Source: JAHWKV01 sp040905365 (GTDB lineage: Bacteria; Actinomycetota; CADDZG01; JAHWKV01). From it: DNA of 64,000 nt. Below the pieces are notes generated by a model. The model had not been told where the DNA came from and ran no database searches. It was given only the letters and a program-made list of their open reading frames with translations. This document shows, in pieces, positions 9,063 to 18,301 of this stretch. Numbering within the stretch: the first letter of the stretch is position 1; the number at the start of each line of letters is the position of its first letter. Both the position numbers and the translations under genes were made by a program. Location of the stretch: NCBI GenBank assembly GCA_040905365.1, contig JBBDRQ010000034.1, forward strand, positions 1-64,000. Direction: 5' to 3'.

Positions 9063-9905
9063 ATGAGGTTCGGACGTGCACTGCTTACTTGTTTTCTATG
9101 TCTGGGCACCATGGCCGTGTCGATGCCGGCTCAAGCGGGTCCGGCCGAAAGCGACCGCTGGGCCCTGCTGATCGGGATAGAGCAGTATCAGGGCCGCACT
9201 CAGGACATCGTAGGCGGCCAAGGTGACGTCAATCTCATGCGCGACCTGCTGGTCCGAAACGGTTGGAGCGGCGAGCGGATCCGGACCCTGACCAACCACC
9301 AGGCCACCGCATCGGCCATTCGCCAGGGCCTGGAGTGGATCGCGGGCAATTGCGCCTCACCGTCGTCTCGGTGCGTCGTCCACTACACCGGCCACACCAA
9401 GCGAATCCACACCGGCGAAGGCGGCGAGGGCCTGCACGAGTACCTGTGGCCCACCGACAACCGGTTCATCTCCGACACCGAGTTTGCCGGCTACATGCGC
9501 CGCCTGAATGGTCATGCCTGGATCAACGTCGCTGCCTGCCATGCAGCCGGCTTCGACAACGGCATCTCGAGTCAAAAACGCGTATTTACCGCGGCGAGTC
9601 ATGAGCACGAAAAGGCCTACGAACACCCGGGCTGGCGGACATCAATTTGGAACGGCTTGCTGGTACGGGACGGATTGCTGGGCGGCCAGGGTGACACCAA
9701 CGGCGACGGCCACGTCACGCTCGCGGAGGCTTTCTCTTATGGGGCCGAGCAGGCCCCACGGCTGACGGCTCGCCAGTCAACCGGGGCCCAGAACCCCTAC
9801 ACCGCCGGCGGCAATCTCCACGAATGGTTTGCGCCGACCGCCTCTACGCCGACCGTGACCCCGGCTGCCACAAAGAACTGCATCCTCAACCTCATCTGCC
9901 TCTAG
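9063..9905 (+). CDS. secreted caspase-like (peptidase C14/metacaspase) protein
   Basis: A 280-aa protein with a signal peptide (cleavage near AQA, residues 23-25) and a caspase-fold core. It shows the p20 opening RWALLIGIEQYQG, His111 in VVHYTGHTKR and Cys159 in NVAACHAAGF, the expected His-Cys dyad. Residues 211-222 (DTNGDGHVTLAE) form an EF-hand-like loop, as often seen in bacterial metacaspases, so calcium may matter. The C-terminus is a threonine/proline linker followed by an unusual NCILNLICL end. It is divergent from the sortase gene and convergent with rapZ. Export suggests action on envelope or extracellular proteins rather than a cytoplasmic death role. The substrate is unknown. Confidence 0.85.
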   Translation: MRFGRALLTCFLCLGTMAVSMPAQAGPAESDRWALLIGIEQYQGRTQDIVGGQGDVNLMRDLLVRNGWSGERIRTLTNHQATASAIRQGLEWIAGNCASPSSRCVVHYTGHTKRIHTGEGGEGLHEYLWPTDNRFISDTEFAGYMRRLNGHAWINVAACHAAGFDNGISSQKRVFTAASHEHEKAYEHPGWRTSIWNGLLVRDGLLGGQGDTNGDGHVTLAEAFSYGAEQAPRLTARQSTGAQNPYTAGGNLHEWFAPTASTPTVTPAATKNCILNLICL

Positions 9906-9965
9906 TACACCCTAGCGCGCCGCAGGCGCTCCAATTCCCGGGGGGATCCGGGTAGTGCCCGACAG

Positions 9966-10850
9966 CTACTCCTTGTCGAGGTCTCTGTGCACCACGGTCG
10001 AGGGGAAACCCAGTTCGCCCAGATAAGCGGCAATTTCCGCCCCGACGGCCACTGAGCGGTGCTTTCCGCCGGTGCATCCCACCGCGATCGTGAGGTAATG
10101 CCTGCCCTCTTTGACGAACCCCGGCAGCATGACATCGATCATTTCGCGCACGCCTTGGAGAAAGAGCTGGGCGTTTTTGTCTCTCAAAACGTAGTCCCGC
10201 ACCGGCGGATCCGTCCCATTGAGCGCCCTCAACTCGGGAAGCCAGTGCGGGTTGGACAGGAACCGGCAGTCGAACACCAGATCCGCGTCGAGAGGAAGGC
10301 CGTGTTTGTAGCCGAAGGAGATCACATGAGCGGATATTCCGGCGCTCGGATCCGGCACACCGAACAGCGACCGGATCTTGTCCCTCAGCTCGTGCACGTT
10401 CAATCCGGAAGTATCGACGATGAGGTCGGCCACCTCGCGCAGCGGTTCCAGCATCTGCCGCTCCTCGGTGATTCCCTCGATGACCCGGTCCTGGTCGGTG
10501 AGCGGGTGGCGCCGGCGGGTTTCGACAAATCGCCGCACCAACGATTCGTCCGACGCCTCCAGGAACAAGATGCGGTGCTCGATTCCTCGCGCGCTGAGTT
10601 GCTTGAGAGCCCGTTGCAGCGCGGGGATGAACTCGCCGCCGCGGGAGTCGACGACCAACGCCACCTGCTTGATGGTGGCCCCGGGCACCGCCATAAGCTC
10701 GGCCATCTTTTCGATAAGGACGGTGGGGAGGTTGTCGATTACGAAGTAACCGAGGTCCTCCAGGCACTTGGCCGCCTCGGAACGCCCGGCTCCCGATAGA
10801 CCGGTGATGATCGTAAATCGCATCTTTTCTGCGGAGCTGGGCGCGTTCAT
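9966..10850 (-). CDS. rapZ: RapZ/YvcJ-type nucleotide-binding protein (RNase adapter family)
   Basis: A 294-aa P-loop protein of the RapZ family, which binds nucleotides or amino-sugar metabolites and in E. coli guides RNase E to a small RNA. The N-terminal P-loop is GLSGAGRS (residues 17-24), with the Arg variant usual in actinobacteria. Then come LEDLGYFVIDNLP, FLEASDESLVRRFVETRR and SFGYKHGLPLDADLVFDCRF. The C-terminal half has CTGGKHRSVA, the anion pocket of the family. It follows uvrC but is separated by two hairpins. In most actinobacteria yvcK and whiA follow rapZ; here they do not. Confidence 0.95.
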   Translation of the reverse strand: MNAPSSAEKMRFTIITGLSGAGRSEAAKCLEDLGYFVIDNLPTVLIEKMAELMAVPGATIKQVALVVDSRGGEFIPALQRALKQLSARGIEHRILFLEASDESLVRRFVETRRRHPLTDQDRVIEGITEERQMLEPLREVADLIVDTSGLNVHELRDKIRSLFGVPDPSAGISAHVISFGYKHGLPLDADLVFDCRFLSNPHWLPELRALNGTDPPVRDYVLRDKNAQLFLQGVREMIDVMLPGFVKEGRHYLTIAVGCTGGKHRSVAVGAEIAAYLGELGFPSTVVHRDLDKE

Positions 10851-10925
10851 AGTCCCAGACTAGTGCTCCACAGAGCAATATCGTGGCATTCGAGCGCCCA
10901 GCCAGGCAGCATCTTTCGGCCCAAT

Positions 10926-10975
10926 AGCGCCGCTATTCCGGGCGCTGTGCTATGAGCAGCCTGCCGGGCTGCTCA
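10926..10975 (-). terminator. two hairpins downstream of uvrC (terminator-like)
   Basis: Ten nucleotides after the uvrC stop, the minus strand can form a perfect 9-bp hairpin (TGAGCAGCC with GGCTGCTCA, loop of 5). A 6-bp hairpin follows (AGCGCC with GGCGCT). Neither has a T run, so termination would be by hairpin alone or Rho-assisted, or these are mRNA-end stabilisers. Confidence 0.45.
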
Positions 10976-10984
10976 GTGGCTGGA

Positions 10985-12820
10985 CTACAGCTGAGCGTGG
11001 ATCTTCTCGGCCAGGGAGGGTCCGATTCCCTTGACCTGAGCAATCTCCTCCACCGAGGCAGCGCGCAGATTCTTAGCCGACCCAAAGTGGCGCAGCAGGG
11101 CCGAACGCCGGGCCGGGCCTACTCCCGTAAGCCGGTCCAGCGCGCTGCGGGTCATACGCTTACTCCGCCGCGCCCTTTGGTAGGTCACGGCAAAACGGTG
11201 CGCCTCGTCGCGGATCCGCTGCAGCAGGTACAGGGCTTCGGAGGTGCGGGGAAGCACCTCGGGCTCCGGACGGCCCGGTACGAAGATCTCTTCGAGGCGC
11301 TTCGCGAGCGACACCACAGGGACGTCCTCGATACCCAGAGTTGCAATAACCTCCACCGCCCGGTTCAGTTGGCCCTTGCCGCCGTCGATGACGACCAGAC
11401 CCGGCGGATACGAGAACCTTCCCTTCTGATCGGCCGGCAGGTCCCTCTCCTGCAAGTACCGGGTGAACCGCCGCTCGATTACCTCCCCCATCGACGCCAC
11501 GTCGTCCTGGCCGTCGACACCGAAGATTCGGAACCTGCGGTACTCGGACTTTTTGGGAAGCCCGTCCTCGAAGACCACCATCGAGGCCACCACGTCGGTG
11601 GGACCGAGGTTGGAGATGTCGTAGCACTCGATTCGCAGTGGCGCCTCCGGCAACTCAAGTGCCTCCTGCAACTCCGTGAGCGCCTTGGAGCGGGTGACAA
11701 AGTCGCCGGCGCGCTTTAGCCGGCTACGCTCAAAAGCCTCCCGGGCGTTGACCTGTACCGTCTCCAGTAAGCCGCGCTTGGAGCCCCGTTGCGGAACGCT
11801 TATGACGACCCGTGACCCGCGACCGGACGACAGCCAAAGCCGCAGGACCTCCATAGACGCCGGCAGGGTGGGCACCAGCACCCTTTTGGGTATCTCCTGC
11901 TCCGAGTACAAAGACTCGAGGAACGAGTGGAGTAACTCCTCATCGGACAAAGCCTCCACGTTGTCCACAACAAATCCCTTGCGGCCGGTCACGCGGCCGG
12001 CCCGGACAAAAAAGACCTGAAAGGCGGCTTCGAGCTCGTTGCCATAAAACGCGATGACGTCCAAGTCCTCTCCGGGGTTGCCAACCATCTGCTGCTTCTC
12101 AATGACCCGCTTGAGCGCCGAGATCTGGTCGCGGGCTCTGCCGGCCGCCTCGTACTCCAAGTTGGCCGATGCGCTCTCCATACGCCGGTTGAGATCCGCC
12201 AGCACCTCGTCATGGCCACCCTCCATGAACCCACAAAACTCTTCGACGATCTGCATGTGCTCCTGCGGGCTGACGTGCCCCACGCAGGGTGCTGCACACC
12301 GTCCTATGTGGTAGAGCAGGCACGGTCGGCTGGAGCGCTCGGCCCGGTCGAACACCCCTTGCGAGCAGGTGCGCATGGGAAACACCCGCAGTAACAGGTC
12401 CAGCGTCTCCCGAATGGCGTAGGCGTGCGTGTAAGGCCCGTAGTAACGGTCCTGCTTGTTCTTCTTACCTCTGGTCACCCGGACCCGTGGAAACTCCTCG
12501 CTGGTCGAAACCATCAAATACGGGTAGGACTTGTCGTCCCGGTAACGCACGTTAAACCGGGGCTGGTACTTCTTGATCAAGGTCACCTCGAGCTGCAGGG
12601 CCTCGATCTCGTTGCGGGTGACGATCCACTCCACCTCCCGGGCGGCCGCGACCATAGACGCGGTCCGGATGTGCAGGCCGGTCCCGAAGTAGTTGGGCAC
12701 ACGGTGCTTGAGGCTGAGGGCCTTACCTACGTAGACGACCCTGCCGTTGCCGTCCCGAAACATGTAGACGCCGGGCGAATCGGGGATGTCGGCGGTAGCC
12801 GGCTGCCATGAGGTACCCAT
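10985..12820 (-). CDS. uvrC: excinuclease ABC subunit C
   Basis: The dual-incision nuclease of nucleotide excision repair. From the ATG at 12820 the protein is 611 aa. It has a GIY-YIG nuclease domain (SPGVYMFRDGNGRVVYVGKA, first 100 residues), a cysteine cluster around CSQGVFDRAERSSRPCLLYH, a UVR motif near residue 210, the RNase H-like C-terminal nuclease (VVIDGGKGQLNRA) and tandem helix-hairpin-helix motifs ending GIGPSLAEKIHAQL. A GTG 27 nt further upstream would overlap uvrA; the ATG lies 11 nt past the uvrA stop and fits family starts better. It follows uvrA directly. Confidence 0.96.
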   Translation of the reverse strand: MGTSWQPATADIPDSPGVYMFRDGNGRVVYVGKALSLKHRVPNYFGTGLHIRTASMVAAAREVEWIVTRNEIEALQLEVTLIKKYQPRFNVRYRDDKSYPYLMVSTSEEFPRVRVTRGKKNKQDRYYGPYTHAYAIRETLDLLLRVFPMRTCSQGVFDRAERSSRPCLLYHIGRCAAPCVGHVSPQEHMQIVEEFCGFMEGGHDEVLADLNRRMESASANLEYEAAGRARDQISALKRVIEKQQMVGNPGEDLDVIAFYGNELEAAFQVFFVRAGRVTGRKGFVVDNVEALSDEELLHSFLESLYSEQEIPKRVLVPTLPASMEVLRLWLSSGRGSRVVISVPQRGSKRGLLETVQVNAREAFERSRLKRAGDFVTRSKALTELQEALELPEAPLRIECYDISNLGPTDVVASMVVFEDGLPKKSEYRRFRIFGVDGQDDVASMGEVIERRFTRYLQERDLPADQKGRFSYPPGLVVIDGGKGQLNRAVEVIATLGIEDVPVVSLAKRLEEIFVPGRPEPEVLPRTSEALYLLQRIRDEAHRFAVTYQRARRSKRMTRSALDRLTGVGPARRSALLRHFGSAKNLRAASVEEIAQVKGIGPSLAEKIHAQL

Positions 12821-12830
12821 CAAGCGCCGC

Positions 12831-15689
12831 CTACTGCTTACGTCCACCCAGGACCGGCTGGAGGAACCTTCCCGTGTGGGAGCCCGGGGTGGCAGCTACC
12901 TGCTCCGGGGTGCCTTCCGCCACCACCAGGCCGCCGCCGGCGCCGCCTTCGGGGCCCAGGTCGATCAGCCGGTCGGCCGTCTTGATTACGTCCAAGTTGT
13001 GCTCGATGACCACCACCGAGTTGCCCTTGTCCACCAGGCCGTGCAGAACCTTCAGCAGCTTGGCGATGTCCTCGAAGTGCAGCCCGGTGGTGGGCTCATC
13101 GAGGATGTAAAGAGTCTTGCCGGTGGCCCGCTTGGCCAGCTCGGTGGCCAGCTTCACCCGCTGCGCCTCTCCACCGGACAGGGTGGGCGCAGGCTGGCCC
13201 AGTCGCACGTAGCCCAGGCCCACGTCGTAAAGGGTCTGCAGGTGCCGGGCGATGCGCGGTATCGGCCCGAACAGCTCCAGGGCCTCCTCGATGCTCATTT
13301 GCAGGACGTCGGAAATGGACTTGCCCTTGTACTGCACCGCCAGGGTGTCGCGGTTGTAGCGCTTGCCTTTGCACACCTCGCAGGTTACGTACATATCGGG
13401 CAGAAAGTACATCTCAATCTTGATAGTGCCCTCGCCCTGGCAGTTCTCGCACCGCCCGCCGCGCACGTTGAAGGAGAAGCGCCCCGGCAGGTAGCCGCGC
13501 ACCCGGGCCTCCTCGGTTTGGGAGAACAGTTTGCGGATCGAGTCGAAGACGCCCGTGTAGGTGGCCGGGTTGGAGCGGGGCGTACGGCCTATGGGCGACT
13601 GATCAATGTCGATGCACTTGTCGATCCCCTCCAAGCCCTCTACCCGCCGGTGTTTGCCGGGAAGAAGCTTGGCGTCCCGGAACAGGTGGCGGTGCACTGC
13701 CCGGTAGAGGATCTCGTTGACCAGGGTGGACTTGCCGGAACCGGAGACGCCGGTCACGCAGATGAAGACGCCGAGCGGGAAGCGCACGTCGAGGTTCTGC
13801 AGATTGTGTTCGTCGGCGCCCACTACGATCAGGGCGGCCTCCGACGGCTCCCGCCGGGCCTTGGGGATCGGGATGCTCTTGCGGCCGGACAGGTAGTTTC
13901 CGGTCAGCGAATCCCGTTTGGACAGCAATCCCTTGACCTTGCCGGCGTAGACGATCTCTCCTCCATGCTCGCCGGCGCCGGGGCCAATATCCACCACGTA
14001 GTCGGCCACGCGGATGGTCTCCTCGTCGTGCTCGACCACTATCAGCGTGTTGCCCAGGGCTTTCAAGCGCAGCAGCGTCTCTATCAGGCGGCGATTATCG
14101 CGCTGGTGCAGACCGATCGACGGCTCGTCGAGAATGTACAAAACGCCCACCAAACCGCTGCCGATCTGGGTGGCCAGCCGGATGCGCTGCGCTTCTCCCC
14201 CGGCCAGCGTGGCGGCGGAGCGTTCCACCGACAGGTAGTCGAGCCCCACGTCGATCAAAAAGCCCAGCCGCTCGTTGATCTCCTTGAGCACCCGCTCGGC
14301 GATGGTGTGCTCCCGCTCGGTCAGCTCCAGCTTGCCGAGGAACTTCTCCGCATCGACCACCGGCATGCGGCACAGCTCCCATATGTTGAGCCCGGCCACG
14401 GTCACCGCCAGCGACTCGGGGCGTAGCCTCGCCCCCCCGCAGCTCGGGCAGGGAATCTGCCGGAAAAACTGCTCGATGCGCTCCCGGGTGAAGTCCGACT
14501 CGGCCTCGGCGCGGCGGCGCTCCAACCACGGGATGACGCCTTCGAACCTGGTGTGGTACCGCCGCATCCGCCCGTAGCGGTTCTTGTACTCGATGTAGAC
14601 CTCATCGCCGCCGGTGCCGCGCAGGATGTAGTTACGCTGCTCGCCGGTCAGATCCGCCCACGGCGTGTCGACGGAAAAGCCGTACTGTGCGGCTACGGCC
14701 TGCATCATCCGGGAGAAATACTCCAGCCGGGCGTTGGACCACGGCCGGATCGCTCCCTCGGAAATGCTCAGCTCCGGATTGGACACGATCAGATCCGCAT
14801 CCACCTCAAGGTGGGTGCCCAGGCCGTCGCAGCGCCCGCACGCCCCGTAGGGCGTGTTGAAGCTAAAGTTGCGCGGCGCCAGCTCGTCGAAGGACAGCCC
14901 GCAGTTTAAACAGGCGGCGTTCTGCGAGAACGCTCGGGTCTCCTCATCATCCACCAGATCGATCGAAACCAAGCCCTCGGTAAGCGTGAGCGCGGTCTCC
15001 ACCGAGTCGGTCAGCCGCCGCTCGATCCCCTCCTTCATAACCAGCCGGTCGACGACGATCTCGATGTCGTGCTTGTAGTAGCGGTCCAGCCGGGTCTTCT
15101 CCGATAGGTCGATGATCTTGCCGTCGACCCGCGCTCGCGCGAAGCCGCGCCGGGCCAGGTCCTCGAGTTGGGTCTCGTACTCCCCCTTTTTGCCCTGGAT
15201 GATCGGCGCCAGCACCTGGAAACGGGCGCCCTCGGGCAACTCCAGGACCTGATCCACAATCTGCTCCGGTGTCTGCCGGGCGACGGGCCGGCCGCACCGG
15301 TGGCAGTGGGGATGGCCGATCCGCGCGTACAAAAGGCGCAGGTAGTCGTAGATCTCGGTGATGGTGCCCACGGTCGAGCGCGGATTGCGGGACGCGGACT
15401 TCTGATCGATGGAGATGGCCGGGGACAGCCCCTCGATGAAGTCGACATCGGGCTTTTGCATTTGGCCTAAAAACTGCCGGGCATAGGCAGACAAACTCTC
15501 CACGTACCGCCGCTGACCCTCTGCATAAATTGTGTCGAAGGCCAGCGAGGACTTACCCGATCCAGAGATTCCGGTAAACGCGATCAGGCAGTCGCGCGGC
15601 AGCTCCAAGTGTACGTCCTTGAGGTTGTGCTCCCGGGCCCCGGCGATTACCAGGTGGGTGGCAGGACCCGCGTTTTTCTTGGTGTTCAT
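12831..15689 (-). CDS. uvrA: excinuclease ABC subunit A
   Basis: The damage-recognition ATPase of excision repair. At 952 aa it has normal family length. Both ABC modules are present: Walker A GISGSGKSS at 40-48 with the YVESLSAYARQFLGQM insert, and a second Walker A GVSGSGKST near 650. Zinc-binding clusters are CHRCG (about 255), CPSCG (about 410) and the large CENCQGEG...CEVCKGKRYN finger (about 740-765). Signatures TLAGGEAQRIRLA and TLSGGEAQRVKLA are followed by LDEPSIGLHQRDN and LDEPTTGLHFED. Its start overlaps the upstream membrane-protein gene by 4 nt, placing uvrB, that gene, uvrA and uvrC in one unit. Confidence 0.98.
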   Translation of the reverse strand: MNTKKNAGPATHLVIAGAREHNLKDVHLELPRDCLIAFTGISGSGKSSLAFDTIYAEGQRRYVESLSAYARQFLGQMQKPDVDFIEGLSPAISIDQKSASRNPRSTVGTITEIYDYLRLLYARIGHPHCHRCGRPVARQTPEQIVDQVLELPEGARFQVLAPIIQGKKGEYETQLEDLARRGFARARVDGKIIDLSEKTRLDRYYKHDIEIVVDRLVMKEGIERRLTDSVETALTLTEGLVSIDLVDDEETRAFSQNAACLNCGLSFDELAPRNFSFNTPYGACGRCDGLGTHLEVDADLIVSNPELSISEGAIRPWSNARLEYFSRMMQAVAAQYGFSVDTPWADLTGEQRNYILRGTGGDEVYIEYKNRYGRMRRYHTRFEGVIPWLERRRAEAESDFTRERIEQFFRQIPCPSCGGARLRPESLAVTVAGLNIWELCRMPVVDAEKFLGKLELTEREHTIAERVLKEINERLGFLIDVGLDYLSVERSAATLAGGEAQRIRLATQIGSGLVGVLYILDEPSIGLHQRDNRRLIETLLRLKALGNTLIVVEHDEETIRVADYVVDIGPGAGEHGGEIVYAGKVKGLLSKRDSLTGNYLSGRKSIPIPKARREPSEAALIVVGADEHNLQNLDVRFPLGVFICVTGVSGSGKSTLVNEILYRAVHRHLFRDAKLLPGKHRRVEGLEGIDKCIDIDQSPIGRTPRSNPATYTGVFDSIRKLFSQTEEARVRGYLPGRFSFNVRGGRCENCQGEGTIKIEMYFLPDMYVTCEVCKGKRYNRDTLAVQYKGKSISDVLQMSIEEALELFGPIPRIARHLQTLYDVGLGYVRLGQPAPTLSGGEAQRVKLATELAKRATGKTLYILDEPTTGLHFEDIAKLLKVLHGLVDKGNSVVVIEHNLDVIKTADRLIDLGPEGGAGGGLVVAEGTPEQVAATPGSHTGRFLQPVLGGRKQ

Positions 15690-16228
15690 TCGTGCTGGTC
15701 CATCTCCTCAGCCCGTTCGGCTTCCTCGGCTTCCTCCGCTTCCTCGGCTGCCCTGGCTCGCTCGGCCCGGATCGAGTGGGCGACAACCAGCGGGCGTGTC
15801 GCCAGCACATCGCCCACCACCGCGGCTACGCCGGGCAGCATGATTGCTATCAACGGTACGAACGGGCTGGCCACCAGCGCGGCAAGCACCATAGCCGCCA
15901 CCAGGCCGACCAATCCGTGGACGAATAAGCGCTTCTGGGTGGCCTCCCCGCTGGTCCCACCGAAGCGGATACCCATCTTCACGCCGAACCATACGCCGGC
16001 TCCTGCACCCAGGCCCGCGCCCGCCATGAACACGGTCCGCAGAGATTCATCCTCCAGACCGATCGCCGCGCCGATGACCGCGCCGATCATGGATCCGAAG
16101 ACCAGGTTGAGCGCGGTCATCCCCGAGACGGTGACCAACAGCATCAGTCCTCTGCCCCGCGGAGGCAGGTCCGGCAGGTCGTCGCGGTCGGGGTCGCGGG
16201 CCCTGGAAACCGCATCGAATTTAGGCAA
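15686..16228 (-). CDS. small membrane protein within the uvrB-uvrA-uvrC operon
   Basis: A 180-aa protein with a TTG start lying inside the last codons of uvrB (8-nt overlap) and a stop overlapping the uvrA start by 4 nt. It has four predicted membrane helices (about 28-50, 52-75, 100-120 and 122-145) rich in Gly and Ala. The C-terminal tail is strongly charged, with Ala-Glu repeats (EEAEEAEEAERAEE), probably helical and cytoplasmic. I do not recognise the family. Complete embedding by overlaps at both ends suggests coordinated expression with repair genes, but a repair role is only inference. Confidence 0.7.
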   Translation of the reverse strand: MPKFDAVSRARDPDRDDLPDLPPRGRGLMLLVTVSGMTALNLVFGSMIGAVIGAAIGLEDESLRTVFMAGAGLGAGAGVWFGVKMGIRFGGTSGEATQKRLFVHGLVGLVAAMVLAALVASPFVPLIAIMLPGVAAVVGDVLATRPLVVAHSIRAERARAAEEAEEAEEAERAEEMDQHE

Positions 16229-18221
16229 GCGCTTTCAACTCCCGTTTCAGGTCGGCCACCTCGTCGCGCAGACGGGCGGCGTACTCGAATCGCAGACTCT
16301 TGGCCGCGTCATGCATCTCTGCTTCCAGAGACTGCACCAGCCGTACCAACTCGTCTTTAGGCAAGGAGATCTCGTCGCGCTTGGCAGCCCGGCGGCTGCG
16401 GCCCTTGGGCAGCATAGCCGCGTCGGACTCGGCCATCAGCAGGATGTCGGAAATATTACGCCTGATGGTAGACGGGTTGATTCCGTGCTCGGCGTTGTAG
16501 GCCAGCTGAATCTCGCGCCGGCGCGTGGCCTCCGAGATTGCGTAGCGCATCGAGTCGGTCACGTTGTCCGCGTACATGATCACCTGGCCCTCGACGTTGC
16601 GGGCCGCCCTTCCCATGGTCTGGATGAGCGAGGTCTGCGAGCGCAGGAACCCCTCCTTGTCGGCGTCGAGGATCGCCACCAGCGACACCTCGGGCAGATC
16701 CAGGCCCTCCCGTAGAAGGTTGATGCCGACCAGCACGTCGAACTCCCCCAAACGCAGCTCGCGCAACAACTGGATCCTGGTGATCGTATCCACATCGGAG
16801 TGCAGGTAACGCACTTTCACGCCCGACTCGAGCATGTAGTCGGTCAGGTCCTCCGCCATGCGCTTGGTCAAAGTGGTCACCAGCACCCGCTGCTCTTTCT
16901 CAACCCGTAAGGTGATCTCGTTCAGCAGGTCGTCGATCTGACCCCTGGTTGGGCGCACCATCACCTCCGGGTCGGCCAAGCCGGTGGGCCGCACGATCTG
17001 CTCTGCTACGTTGGTGGAGACCTTGCGCTCGTACGGACCCGGGGTGGCCGACATAAAGATCACGTCGCCGACCCTCTCGATGAACTCGTCGAAGCGCAAC
17101 GGCCGGTTGTCCTTGGCCGACGGAAGCCGGAAACCGTGCTCCACCAGGACATCCTTGCGGCTGCGGTCCCCCTCGAACATGCCGTGCAGCTGAGGTACGG
17201 TGACGTGCGACTCGTCGATGACCGTGAGGAAGTCGTCGGGAAAGTAGTCCAGCAGCGTGAATGGGGCCGATTCCGGCGCCCGCCCGTCGATGTGGCGGGA
17301 GTAGTTCTCAATACCGTTGCAAAAGCCGATCTGCTCCAGCATCTCCAGGTCGTACTCGGTGCGCATCCGCAGCCGCTGCGACTCCAGGAGCTTGCCCGCC
17401 TTGTCAAAGGCCGCCAGTTGCTCGGCCAGCTCCTCCCGGATCTGTTTAACCGCCCTTTGCAGTCGGGCGGTCGACGCGACGTAGTGGGAAGCGGGGAAGA
17501 TGGTTATCGACTCCTGCTCTCCCAGGTACTCCCCGGTAACGGTGTCCAGGCGCACCAACCGCTCGACCGTATCTCCGAACAGCTCCACGCGCACCGCGGT
17601 CTCCTCGTAGGCGGGGAAGATGTCCAGCGTATCGCCGCGCACCCGGAACTTGCCGCGCACAAAGTTCAGCTCGTTGCGTTCATAGGCCATGTCGACGAGC
17701 TTGCGCAAGATCTGCTCCTGGGGACGTTCGGCGTCACGGTTTAGGCGCAGCAGCTGCGTCTCGTACTCCTGCGGAGAACCCAACCCGTAGATGCACGACA
17801 CGCTGGCCACGATGATCACGTCCCGGCGGCTCAGCAGCGCCGAGGTCGCCGAGTGACGCAGGCGGTCTATCTCATCGTTGAGTGAGGAGTCCTTCTCAAT
17901 ATAGGTGTCGCTGGAGGGAATGTAGGCCTCCGGCTGGTAGTAATCGTAGTAAGACACGAAGTATTCCACCGCGTTGCGCGGGAAGAACTCTTTGAGTTCG
18001 TTCGTGAGCTGAGCGGCCAGGCTCTTGTTGGGGGCGATCAACAATGTAGGCCTCTGTGCCCGCTCGATGACGCCGGCAATCGTGAATCCTTTGCCGGAGC
18101 CGGTTATGCCCAGCAGAGTTTGGCGGGCGGCGCCTTCCGCCAGCCCGCGCGTCAGCGCCTCGATGGCTTTGGGCTGGTCGCCGCTGGGCGCCCATTCGGA
18201 GACGAGTTTGAACTCAGGCAT
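16221..18221 (-). CDS. uvrB: excinuclease ABC subunit B, with altered Walker A residue
   Basis: The helicase-like damage-verification subunit. From MPEFKLVSEWAPSGDQPKAI the protein is 666 aa. An in-frame extension to 18398 is not family-like and is left out; GGAGGG precedes the chosen ATG. It carries the beta-hairpin region SYYDYYQPEAYIPSSDTYIE, motif II DESH, motif VI QTMGRAARN and a C-terminal UVR domain (final 40 residues). The P-loop reads GITGSGKGFT: Lys44 is kept, but the usual Thr/Ser after it is Gly45. That residue normally ligates Mg-ATP, so ATPase activity could be altered. It is first in the operon with the membrane gene, uvrA and uvrC. Confidence 0.96.
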   Translation of the reverse strand: MPEFKLVSEWAPSGDQPKAIEALTRGLAEGAARQTLLGITGSGKGFTIAGVIERAQRPTLLIAPNKSLAAQLTNELKEFFPRNAVEYFVSYYDYYQPEAYIPSSDTYIEKDSSLNDEIDRLRHSATSALLSRRDVIIVASVSCIYGLGSPQEYETQLLRLNRDAERPQEQILRKLVDMAYERNELNFVRGKFRVRGDTLDIFPAYEETAVRVELFGDTVERLVRLDTVTGEYLGEQESITIFPASHYVASTARLQRAVKQIREELAEQLAAFDKAGKLLESQRLRMRTEYDLEMLEQIGFCNGIENYSRHIDGRAPESAPFTLLDYFPDDFLTVIDESHVTVPQLHGMFEGDRSRKDVLVEHGFRLPSAKDNRPLRFDEFIERVGDVIFMSATPGPYERKVSTNVAEQIVRPTGLADPEVMVRPTRGQIDDLLNEITLRVEKEQRVLVTTLTKRMAEDLTDYMLESGVKVRYLHSDVDTITRIQLLRELRLGEFDVLVGINLLREGLDLPEVSLVAILDADKEGFLRSQTSLIQTMGRAARNVEGQVIMYADNVTDSMRYAISEATRRREIQLAYNAEHGINPSTIRRNISDILLMAESDAAMLPKGRSRRAAKRDEISLPKDELVRLVQSLEAEMHDAAKSLRFEYAARLRDEVADLKRELKALA

Positions 18222-18301
18222 CAGCCCTCCAAGAGTACGACGTATGGCACGCAAGGTCTCTTCTCGGCGGATGCGCTTGGGAATAACGCAAAAAGGCGAG
18301 T

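Noticed and set aside
12786..14426. A 546-codon open frame on the plus strand opposite uvrA/uvrC
   Set aside because: It mirrors high-GC third-position bias of uvrA, has no recognisable domain or ribosome site, and uvrA is fully supported.
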